A stretch of 7,328 nt of DNA from Dehalococcoidia bacterium (GTDB lineage: Bacteria > Chloroflexota > Dehalococcoidia > GIF9 > AB-539-J10): contig JAOUFZ010000082.1 in assembly GCA_029857995.1 (NCBI GenBank), forward strand, positions 1 to 7,328. The letters are read 5' to 3'. Shown here in pieces: positions 1-5,389 of this stretch. Position 1 is the stretch's first letter, and each line of letters starts with the position of its first letter. The position numbers and the translations under genes were made by a program. The notes under the pieces were generated by a model, which was not told where the DNA came from, searched no databases, and worked only from the letters and a program-made list of their open reading frames with translations.

Positions 1-1
1 C

Positions 2-814
2 AAGGTGGAAGTGAAAAACATGAATAGCTTCAAAGCAATTTATCAGGCCCTGAAGTATGAAGCGGGGCGACAAGGAAAGGTGCTTGAGGAAGGCGGAGAA
101 CTGGTGCAGGAGACCAGAGGCTGGATAGACGAAACGGGGATAACAGTGACCCAGAGGACTAAAGAGTATGCTGAGGATTATCGATATTTTCCCGAACCTG
201 ACTTGCTTCCGCTGGTTTTGGACCGCTCCTGGATAGAGGAAATCAGAGCCAGACTTCCTGAATTACCTGAAGCCCGTAGAGACCGATTTATGACCCAATA
301 TGGCTTGTCCTTGTACGATGCTAATATCCTAACGGGCTCCAGACTCATGGCAGATTATTTTGAAGACTGTGTTAAACTGGCCGGTCCTGGCAAGGCGAAG
401 ATGGCTAGTAACTGGCTTCTGGGAGATTTCAGCCGACTGCTTCACGCTACCAACACTGAGGTTGAAAATGCTAAAATAAGCCCGAAGCATCTGGCAGACA
501 TGCTTGTCCTGGTGGATAATGGTGTTATAAGCGGACCAACGGCAAAAGCGGTGCTTGAAGAGATGTTTCAGACTGGCAAGGGAGCTGGCGATATCATAAG
601 AGAAAAGAAACTCAGCCAGATTAGCGATGCCAGTGAAATAAAGGAAGTGGTAAAACAGGTGATGGCTGAGAATGCCGGGGCAGTGGCTGACTATACTTCC
701 GGCAAACAGCCAGCTCTGACGTTTCTTATAGGGCAGGTAATGAAAGCTACCAGAGGAAGAGCTAATCCAGGCGTGGTAAGAGAGATTATTATGCAGGAGC
801 TAGGAGGTAAATGA
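2..814 (+). CDS. gatB: Asp-tRNA(Asn)/Glu-tRNA(Gln) amidotransferase subunit B, C-terminal part (5' end cut by window)
   Basis: GatB is the kinase and tRNA-binding subunit of the GatCAB amidotransferase. The complex converts Glu-tRNA(Gln) and/or Asp-tRNA(Asn) to the amidated form in the cytoplasm. The frame is open to the left edge, so the GTG at 5 is internal and the true start lies outside. About 270 residues remain of a family length near 480. Visible are the conserved VEVKNMNSF segment of the catalytic cradle at the very start, the YRYFPEPDLLPL segment, and then SLYDANILTG. The helical linker and the YqeY-like tail domain fill the second half, ending with GQVMKATRGRANP, a hallmark of the family. 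The stop at 812-814 is 1 nt before secG, so the two genes are very likely in one operon. Nothing looks damaged. Presence of GatB implies that the organism makes Gln-tRNA and/or Asn-tRNA by the indirect route. Confidence 0.96.
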   Translation, partial: KVEVKNMNSFKAIYQALKYEAGRQGKVLEEGGELVQETRGWIDETGITVTQRTKEYAEDYRYFPEPDLLPLVLDRSWIEEIRARLPELPEARRDRFMTQYGLSLYDANILTGSRLMADYFEDCVKLAGPGKAKMASNWLLGDFSRLLHATNTEVENAKISPKHLADMLVLVDNGVISGPTAKAVLEEMFQTGKGAGDIIREKKLSQISDASEIKEVVKQVMAENAGAVADYTSGKQPALTFLIGQVMKATRGRANPGVVREIIMQELGGK

Positions 815-815
815 A

Positions 816-1034
816 TTGCCTACGTATCTTTTAGTCGCTCAGATACTAGTATCGGCAGCTTTAATTGCCACTGTGCTGTTCCAGTTACGCGGCGGAGGCA
901 TAGGGGGTATCTTCGGGCAAGCCGACTCGGTGTATCGCACTCGGCGAGGGATAGAGAGCACACTTCTAAAGCTGACCATAATCTTAGCCGTCGTGCTTGT
1001 GGTTCTGGCTACTTTAATTGCTGCGCAGCCTTAG
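816..1034 (+). CDS. secG: Protein translocase subunit SecG (TTG start)
   Basis: SecG is the small accessory membrane subunit of the SecYEG preprotein channel. This product is 72 residues, the usual size for short bacterial SecG. It shows transmembrane helix 1 at about residues 3-22, a glycine-rich cytoplasmic loop at about 24-35 (LRGGGIGGIFGQ), a basic stretch (YRTRRG) and transmembrane helix 2 at about 49-69. That order of helix, GGG-FG loop and helix is diagnostic of the family. The start is a TTG at 816. It is supported by a strong Shine-Dalgarno AGGAGGT at 802-808 with 7 nt spacing, lying inside the end of gatB, and no ATG fits. With only 1 nt between the gatB stop and this start, translational coupling is likely. 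Confidence 0.93.
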   Translation: MPTYLLVAQILVSAALIATVLFQLRGGGIGGIFGQADSVYRTRRGIESTLLKLTIILAVVLVVLATLIAAQP

Positions 1035-1043
1035 TATCTATAG

Positions 1044-1892
1044 ATGAGTCCCATAATAACCCTGACTACCGACTTTGGTTATGATGATGCCTACGTTGCC
1101 GCTGTGAAAGGTGCTATCCTAAACATCAACCCTGAAGCTAGTATCATAGACGTCAGTCATTCTATCAGGCCGCAGGACATCCTTCAGGCTGCTTTCATAC
1201 TCAATGCTGCTTACCGTTACTTCCCCAAGCAAACAGTTCACGTGGCTATTGTTGACCCTGGCGTAGGCAGTGAGCGCCGGGGAATAATACTGAAAACGCC
1301 TTCGGCTATCTTTGTTGCTCCCGATAACGGCATCCTCAGCTATGTAATCGATGATGTATTTCCCAATGTAGTTGCCCAATTTACTGGGCAGAGCCTGGTA
1401 AATCAGCCAACTACAGAGATAGTATTCAAGAAGGGCCTTGAAGCTGCGGCTATTACAGACCCTCGCTTCTGGCGCCACCCGGTCAGCCCTACCTTCCATG
1501 GAAGAGACATTTTTGCCCCTGTGGCTGCTGGCCTTTCTCTAGGCATATCCCCCTATGAATTCGGAGAGAAAATCAGCTCCCTGCATGCTCTTCCTATAGC
1601 GAAGCCGTCGCTTGACCCAGATGGTAATCTGGTCGGCCAAGTTTTGCACGTTGATCGCTTTGGCAACTTGATTACAAATATCAGGAGCAACAATTTACCC
1701 GGGAAAGACATCGTGATTGAGGTAACTGGGCAGCGCATCCAGGGCATCAGCGACTACTACGCGCAAAAAGAGGGGGTAATGGCTGTCGTAGGTAGCAGCG
1801 GTTATCTTGAAATATCTCTGAGAGACGGAAGCGCTTGCGATTTTCTTGGCGTTGGGGTGGGACACGAAGTAAGGGTAATCTCAGCTGCATAG
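1044..1892 (+). CDS. S-adenosyl-L-methionine hydrolase (adenosine-forming), SAM hydroxide adenosyltransferase / DUF62 family
   Basis: Family members split S-adenosylmethionine with water into adenosine and methionine. Relatives use chloride or fluoride as nucleophile. At 282 residues the length is normal. Visible motifs are TTDFGYDD (8-15), where Asp10 is expected to contact the SAM ribose; VDPGVGSERR (70-79); APDNG (92-96); TFHGRDIFAP (150-159); and a C-terminal half with DRFGNLITNI. Asp71, Arg78 and His152 match the Asp-Arg-His set known from characterised SAM hydroxide adenosyltransferases, with Asp and Arg the expected seven residues apart. No extended halide-binding loop typical of fluorinases is evident, so hydrolase is favoured over halogenase. 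The ATG lies 9 nt after the secG stop with no clear Shine-Dalgarno, which suggests coupled translation from the gatB-secG transcript. The physiological role, perhaps SAM turnover, is not settled by context. Confidence 0.92.
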   Translation: MSPIITLTTDFGYDDAYVAAVKGAILNINPEASIIDVSHSIRPQDILQAAFILNAAYRYFPKQTVHVAIVDPGVGSERRGIILKTPSAIFVAPDNGILSYVIDDVFPNVVAQFTGQSLVNQPTTEIVFKKGLEAAAITDPRFWRHPVSPTFHGRDIFAPVAAGLSLGISPYEFGEKISSLHALPIAKPSLDPDGNLVGQVLHVDRFGNLITNIRSNNLPGKDIVIEVTGQRIQGISDYYAQKEGVMAVVGSSGYLEISLRDGSACDFLGVGVGHEVRVISAA

Positions 1893-2036
1893 TCAGCAAG
1901 CACCAGAGATGTCGGTCGGGATTACCACGTTCAGCGAGAATATTGCCGCTAGGATGAATCTTCCTGCCAATTCAATAATGCCGGTACCCATATCAATCTC
2001 TGGAAGCCACTTGCCATCCTGAGCACTTTACCCCCT

Positions 2037-2118
2037 GTCATTGCGAGCACGTGAAAGGTGCAAGCAATTCGGTCGGCTCCATCGAGATTGGCTCGGCACG
2101 GTCGTGCCTCGTAATGCC
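2037..2118. repeat. Imperfect inverted repeat, REP/BIME-like intergenic element
   Basis: The left arm GTCATTGCGAGCACG (2037-2051) pairs with the right arm CGTGCCTCGTAATGCC (2103-2118), with one bulge and two imperfect positions. Inside, a second pair of short arms (AGCAATTC near 2063 and GAGATTGGCT near 2084) can extend the hairpin. The outer GTCATTGCGAG and the inner GCAATC-like core are typical of palindromic intergenic repeats found in many copies in some environmental bacterial genomes. Copy number cannot be judged from one window. It may act as a transcript-stabilising or terminating hairpin after the SAM hydrolase gene, or be a non-autonomous mobile element. Confidence 0.55.
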
Positions 2119-2130
2119 AAGAGGGAGGTG

Positions 2131-2155
2131 CCACTCTGAACGAAGCGAAGAATCT
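2131..2155. repeat. Fragment of a dispersed intergenic repeat (HSERSEE-type)
   Basis: The core GAACGAAGCGAAGAATCT lies directly downstream of the inverted repeat. It matches the general form TCTGAGCGAAGCGAAGAATC that is frequent in intergenic DNA of several environmental lineages and is often mis-translated as HSERSEES. I recognise this from memory of the pattern; no second full copy lies in the window, although CATCCTGAGCAC near 2017-2028 is a partial echo. Confidence 0.45.
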
Positions 2156-2259
2156 AACCTGGTTCGAGGTAAACTCCGCGCGGCAATGTCTTATCTGCTG
2201 CTGAGATTGCTCCGACTGGCTGAAGTCAGCGTTGCAACAATCGACAGGAGTTACCGCTC

Positions 2260-2289
2260 TTCACAAATCCAATATAGAAGTGTTAATAT
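2260..2289 (+). promoter_or_regulatory. Candidate extended -10 promoter of Ig-domain copy 1
   Basis: An extended -10 element TGTTAATAT (TG-n-TAATAT, hexamer 2284-2289) is preceded by TTCACA (2260-2265, one mismatch to TTGACA) at 18 nt spacing. The start codon lies about 56 nt downstream of the hexamer. The same TG-n-TAATAT occurs at the matching place ahead of copies 2 and 3, which is the best support that it is real. Confidence 0.55.
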
Positions 2290-2345
2290 ACTATGTGATG
2301 CTCTGGACCCGGGCCTGAACGACAGCGTTTTGAGGAGAGAAATTA

Positions 2346-3287
2346 ATGAACAGAAAGAGATGTCTAGTAATTACGGTAATCGCGGTGGCAACAGTGCTGT
2401 TGTTGGCCTCATCTTGCACGACATCAGCCAACGATCAGCCGATTATCGCCAGCCTGGAACCTGAGGCAGAATGGGTCGTTCCCTTGGGCAGTCTCCAGGT
2501 GGTGTGTACTGCTTCAGACCCTGATGGCGACGAGCTGAGCTATGACTGGTCGGCTAGCGCAGGCGAAGTAAGTGGCGACGGAGATACGGTTACTTGGACC
2601 GCCCCTGCATCTGAAGGTTCCTACAGTGTCGCAGTGGCGGTGACCGATGGGCACGGTGGCGAAGTCTTGGATTATGTAACGATCACAGTGAGAGCCAATA
2701 ACCCGCTGACAATTGCCAGCCTGACAGCCGATGCAGAATGGACTACTCCTTCGGGCAGTGTCCGGGTGACATGTACTGCCTCAGACCCTGATGGCGACGA
2801 TCTGAGTTATGAGTGGTCAGCCAGTGGCGGTGATATTTCCGGCACAGGCGCGGTTGTAAACTGGTCTGCTCCCCAAGAGGTTGGTACGTACGACATCACA
2901 GTTGTGGTTGGGGATGGCCATGGTAGCTCAGCTACAGATTCGCTGCCTATTAGCGTAGTGACAGGGCAGCCACCGAATATCGAAGCCTTGAATGTCACGG
3001 CGGAACATTGCTACCTCAAAGCATACTCCGGAGGATATTACGTCGGGAAAGGACAAGAGTATGATATTGAGTGCATCGCTGCAGACACGAACATCAAACT
3101 GTTTTACGAATGGTCATGTACAGGTGGCGAGCTTTCTGGAGAGGGTTCTTTGGTTACCTGGGCTGCCCCAGATGCGTCCGTTGAAGTTACGGTCACGGTA
3201 ATAGTGTCCGATATCAGTGGTAGTATGGCCAGTGAGAACATAATCCTCACCGTGGTGAGCTGCTCACCATGCTTCTTTGGGTGTTAG
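2346..3287 (+). CDS. Exported lipoprotein with two Ig/PKD-like domains and a Cys-rich C-terminal domain (array copy 1)
   Basis: I do not recognise a named gene. The 313-residue product starts with a basic N-terminus and hydrophobic core ending in LLLASSC, so Cys24 is the likely lipidated residue (signal peptidase II). Two Ig/PKD-like beta-sandwich domains follow at about 30-117 and 118-207. Each has Cys-x-A-S-D-P-D-G-D-x-L-S-Y-x-W, a GxxSG-G-x-x-x-W-x-A-P strand and DGHG. The acidic DPDGD loop may bind calcium. The third domain (about 208-313) keeps the fold signature but has lost DPDGD and gained cysteines: Cys222, Cys243, Cys258 and the terminal CSPCFFGC (306, 309, 313). A Shine-Dalgarno GAGGAGA sits 7 nt before the ATG. 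It is expected outside the cell on the membrane, as an adhesion, scaffold or surface-layer component. The substrate or partner is unknown. It is paralogous to the next two genes. Confidence 0.85.
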   Translation: MNRKRCLVITVIAVATVLLLASSCTTSANDQPIIASLEPEAEWVVPLGSLQVVCTASDPDGDELSYDWSASAGEVSGDGDTVTWTAPASEGSYSVAVAVTDGHGGEVLDYVTITVRANNPLTIASLTADAEWTTPSGSVRVTCTASDPDGDDLSYEWSASGGDISGTGAVVNWSAPQEVGTYDITVVVGDGHGSSATDSLPISVVTGQPPNIEALNVTAEHCYLKAYSGGYYVGKGQEYDIECIAADTNIKLFYEWSCTGGELSGEGSLVTWAAPDASVEVTVTVIVSDISGSMASENIILTVVSCSPCFFGC

Positions 3288-3370
3288 GAGATAAATGGCA
3301 ACCCGAGCCAAGGGTATAGTCTAGCCAGTGGCGACCTGTACACCGTGGGCACTTTACAGGGAATATGCCT

Positions 3371-3396
3371 GAAAAGTCGTTCAAACGATACTTTTC
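3371..3396. promoter_or_regulatory. Inverted repeat overlapping the copy 2 promoter region
   Basis: GAAAAGTCGT and ACGATACTTTTC form two arms (7 + 3 pairs, an AT bulge on the right, a TCAA loop). The repeat overlaps the probable -35 region of copy 2. It could be an operator or a weak hairpin ending the copy 1 transcript, but there is no long T-run. The pairing is AT-rich and could be chance, and the equivalent places ahead of copies 1 and 3 do not keep it. Confidence 0.3.
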
Positions 3397-3421
3397 ATCA
3401 CCCTCAAAAGAGTGGTAATAT
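3392..3421 (+). promoter_or_regulatory. Candidate extended -10 promoter of Ig-domain copy 2
   Basis: TGGTAATAT (hexamer TAATAT at 3416-3421) aligns with the elements before copies 1 and 3. The -35 region is weak (TTTTCA, 3392-3397, 18 nt spacing), which an extended -10 can tolerate. If it is used, the in-frame ATG at 3420 lies inside the -10 box and cannot be the start of the protein, which favours the GTG at 3462. Confidence 0.5.
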
Positions 3422-3461
3422 GTATGGTAACCCGGGTGAAGCCTTGGACAAAATCGGTTCC

Positions 3462-4136
3462 GTGAAAGATACCCTGATAAGAATCGGTCTAGCAGCTGTG
3501 GCGGCAGCAGTGCTGCTCTTGGCCTCATCCTGCACGACGGTAACCAACCGCCTGCCAATCATCACCAGTCTGGAAGCCGAGGCAGAATGGATCGCTCCTT
3601 CGGGCAGCCTCCAGATGACGTGTATTGCTTCAGACCCTGATGGCGATGAGCTGAGTTATGAATGGATGACGACTGGAGGTGATATTTCTGGCACAGGCGC
3701 AGTAGCAATCTGGACTGCTCCCGAAGAAGTTGGTATGTACGACATCACAGTTGTGGTTGATGATGGTCATGGCGACAAAGACACGGGATTTCTAACCCTC
3801 ATCGCGTCAGATGGCCCTCCGCCGAGCATTCAGGAGCTGGTTGTAACTGCCAAAGAGCCCAAATATCTGAGGACAACCAGTACTGGGTACAAGGTCGGGA
3901 AAACGAAAGAATACTATATTGAGTGCATTGCTTCGGGCACGAACGGCGAGCTGGTTTATGAATGGTCATGCAATGGTGGCGAGATTTCCGGTGCGGGCTC
4001 TCTGATTACCTGGACTGCCCCGGATACATCTGGTTACGTTACAGTCACGGCAAAAGTATTTGATGGCGCAGCTAACTGGGTCAGGAAGAACGTAGTCTTC
4101 GAAGTGGTGGATTGTTCACCATGTGAGTTTGGATAG
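3462..4136 (+). CDS. Exported lipoprotein with one Ig/PKD-like domain and a Cys-rich C-terminal domain (array copy 2)
   Basis: This is a paralogue of the flanking genes, 224 residues from the GTG at 3462. I chose this start because it puts the lipobox cysteine (LLLASSC, Cys24), Trp43 and Cys54 at exactly the same positions as in copy 1. It also lies downstream of the candidate -10 box. An ATG at 3345 gives 263 residues but adds a poorly signal-like leader, and a TTG at 3444 is another option. The Shine-Dalgarno is poor, so weaker expression than copies 1 and 3 is possible. One Ig/PKD-like domain (about 32-116, with SDPDGDELSYEW) is followed by the terminal domain (117-224) with Cys155, Cys170 and CSPC at 218-221. 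Compared with copies 1 and 3 it lacks both the EHC cysteine (AKEPKYL here) and the final cysteine. The role is unknown; it is expected to sit lipid-anchored on the outer face of the membrane. Confidence 0.8.
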   Translation: MKDTLIRIGLAAVAAAVLLLASSCTTVTNRLPIITSLEAEAEWIAPSGSLQMTCIASDPDGDELSYEWMTTGGDISGTGAVAIWTAPEEVGMYDITVVVDDGHGDKDTGFLTLIASDGPPPSIQELVVTAKEPKYLRTTSTGYKVGKTKEYYIECIASGTNGELVYEWSCNGGEISGAGSLITWTAPDTSGYVTVTAKVFDGAANWVRKNVVFEVVDCSPCEFG

Positions 4137-4244
4137 AATCGGGAGATAAATAGCGATTTTAGCCGAGGCGTAGTTTTCCCGATGGCGACGTGCACAACAG
4201 AGAGCTTCATGCAGGAGATAGCGAGAAGGTCATTGAAATTACAG

Positions 4245-4274
4245 CTTCCACCGCCCTTACAGAAGTGGTAATAT
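4245..4274 (+). promoter_or_regulatory. Candidate extended -10 promoter of Ig-domain copy 3
   Basis: AGAAGTGGTAATATATG carries TG-n-TAATAT, with the hexamer at 4269-4274, about 53 nt before the start codon. The -35 region (CTTCCA, 4245-4250) is weak. The wider sequence AGAAGTG-TAATATA followed by ATGYGATG is shared with the region before copy 1. Confidence 0.5.
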
Positions 4275-4327
4275 ATGCGATGTTCCGGATACGTGGTTGA
4301 ATAGAAAAACTTTCAGGAGAGTAACTG

Positions 4328-5272
4328 ATGAACAAAAGAAGATATTTAGTAATCGCGGGAATTGTGGTGGCAGTGGTGGTAATTGCAGTTCTATTGTACA
4401 CCATGCTAGCTAACCATCGGCCCGCGATAGCGGGTCTGGAAGCGCCAGAGAGAGTTGTTCCCAATGGAAGGTGCGAGATCATGTGTATTGCTTCAGATCG
4501 CGATGGCGACGCGCTAAGCTATAACTGGTCGGCTAGCGGAGGCAATATCTCTGGCGCAGGTGCAGCCGCGAACTGGACAGCTCCTGAACAAGTAGGCTCC
4601 TACAATGTCACAGTCACGGTGACCGACGGGCGCGGTGAGGAAGCCACGAAACAGGTAACCATCGAAGTGAGAGCCAATAGGGCGCCAACCATTACTGGCC
4701 TGGTAGCCGATGCCGACTGGACGCTGCCCTCGGGTGCTCTCCAGTTTACATGTACCGCTTCAGATCCCGATGACGACGACTTGAATTATGAGTGGACAGC
4801 CACCGCAGGTGATATTTCTGGCACAGGCGCAGCTGTAAACTGGACTGCTCCTGAAGCGGTTGGCATATACAACGTAACAGTTGTGCTTAAGGATGCTCAT
4901 GGTAGCTCGGATACGAGAATGCTACCTGTGAGCGTGGCGACGGAGCAACCACCGATTATCGAAGCCTTGCTTGTCACGGCGGAACATTGCTACCTGAAGA
5001 CATACTCCTGGGGATATAAAGTCGGGAAAGAACAAAAGTATGCTATTGAGTGCATTGTCTCAGACGTTAGCGGCGAAGCGTCTTACGACTGGTCGTGCGA
5101 TGGCGGCGAGCTTTCCGGAGAGGGCTCCTTGATTACCTGGACTGCCCCGAACCCATCCGGCAGCATTGACGTTGCAGTCACGGTAGTAGTGTCTGATATC
5201 GCCGACAATATGGCTAGTAGGAACGTAATTCTGAACGTGGTGAATTGCTCACCATGTACATTTGGGTGTTAG
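4328..5272 (+). CDS. Membrane-anchored protein with two Ig/PKD-like domains and a Cys-rich C-terminal domain (array copy 3)
   Basis: This is a 314-residue paralogue of copy 1 with the same order of domains. A basic start (MNKRRY) leads into a long hydrophobic helix (about 7-28). There is no cysteine at the lipobox position (LLYTMLAN replaces LLLASSCTT), so an uncleaved N-terminal anchor or ordinary signal peptide is predicted rather than a lipoprotein. Ig/PKD-like domain 1 (about 32-117) carries a variant SDRDGD loop and an extra cysteine (Cys49 as well as Cys53). Domain 2 (about 118-207) has SDPDDDDLNYEW. The terminal domain keeps all six cysteines: Cys221, Cys242, Cys257 and CSPCTFGC at 307, 310 and 314. 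A Shine-Dalgarno AGGAGA lies 7 nt before the ATG. No promoter is evident between this gene and the redox gene downstream, so the two may be co-transcribed. The function is unknown beyond an extracytoplasmic structural or binding role. Confidence 0.85.
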   Translation: MNKRRYLVIAGIVVAVVVIAVLLYTMLANHRPAIAGLEAPERVVPNGRCEIMCIASDRDGDALSYNWSASGGNISGAGAAANWTAPEQVGSYNVTVTVTDGRGEEATKQVTIEVRANRAPTITGLVADADWTLPSGALQFTCTASDPDDDDLNYEWTATAGDISGTGAAVNWTAPEAVGIYNVTVVLKDAHGSSDTRMLPVSVATEQPPIIEALLVTAEHCYLKTYSWGYKVGKEQKYAIECIVSDVSGEASYDWSCDGGELSGEGSLITWTAPNPSGSIDVAVTVVVSDIADNMASRNVILNVVNCSPCTFGC

Positions 5273-5389
5273 GAGACAAATAGCAATTCTAGGTCTGGGC
5301 ATAGTCTTCCGGGTGACAACCACCGCGCCATGTGCGCCTCATGTTGAAGATCCTAAACAGTGGAGGCCATTTTGAGGTGGCATTTGTCA

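Larger units (their letters stand above)
1893..2259. other. Gene-free intergenic stretch with degenerate repeat elements
   Basis: I see no credible gene here. The stretch separates the housekeeping cluster from the Ig-domain gene array. Bases 2037-2118 form an imperfect inverted repeat (own entry). Bases about 2131-2155 carry a motif beginning CACTCTGAACGAAGCGAAG, resembling dispersed intergenic repeats whose false translation gives HSERSEES. A further degenerate piece at about 2178-2212 (CGGCAATG ... GAGATTGC) looks like decayed arms of the same class. An open frame across 2051-2464 on the + strand is a by-product of these repeats and runs out of frame into the next gene. No convincing intrinsic terminator for the upstream operon was found. 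Confidence 0.6.
2255..3391 (+). repeat. Tandem gene duplication, unit 1
   Basis: This is the first of three directly repeated transcription units. It spans the promoter region, the Ig-domain gene and the 3' flank. After the stop codon, GGAGATAAATGGCAA and then a TAGTCTAGCCAGTGGCGAC stretch recur, diverged, after copies 2 and 3. The edges are approximate because similarity fades gradually. Confidence 0.6.
3391..4245 (+). repeat. Tandem gene duplication, unit 2 (shortened)
   Basis: The second unit is about 280 bases shorter than units 1 and 3 because it holds one Ig-like domain instead of two. Its intergenic DNA aligns with that of unit 1: GGGAGATAAATAGCG after the stop, then TAGTTTTCCCGATGGCGAC, and CATGCAGGAGATAGCG matching TTACAGGGAATATGCC. 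Edges are approximate. Confidence 0.55.
4245..5335 (+). repeat. Tandem gene duplication, unit 3
   Basis: The third unit has the same order of promoter, gene and 3' flank. Its 3' flank (GGAGACAAATAGCAATTC, then GGGCATAGTCTTCCGG) aligns with those of units 1 and 2 and fades about 55 nt before the redox gene. Bases 4807-4832 are identical over 26 nt to 3677-3702 of unit 2, the longest exact match I noticed between units. Confidence 0.6.

Noticed and set aside
1119..1499. A 126-codon open frame on the - strand inside the SAM hydrolase gene
   Set aside because: It is the antisense shadow of a well-conserved gene and has no recognisable domain.
1044..1892. Fluorinase or chlorinase (halide-using SAM enzyme)
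   Set aside because: The Asp71-Arg78-His152 pattern matches the SAM hydroxide adenosyltransferases, and no halide-loop insertion or biosynthetic cluster is visible.
2051..2464. A 137-codon open frame on the + strand overlapping the start of Ig-domain copy 1
   Set aside because: It contains the HSERSEES string typical of mis-translated intergenic repeats, has no protein-like composition, and overlaps copy 1 in another frame. Copy 1 has a good ribosome binding site and clear domains.
3345..3461. A longer N-terminus for Ig-domain copy 2 starting at the ATG at 3345
   Set aside because: The added residues are not signal-like. They would cover the candidate promoter and align with non-coding DNA before copies 1 and 3. 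The GTG at 3462 restores the exact spacing of copy 1.
2346..5272. CRISPR array or short tandem satellite as the source of the repeats
   Set aside because: The repeat units are whole genes and ~90-residue protein domains with diverged sequence. No short identical repeats with regular spacers were seen.
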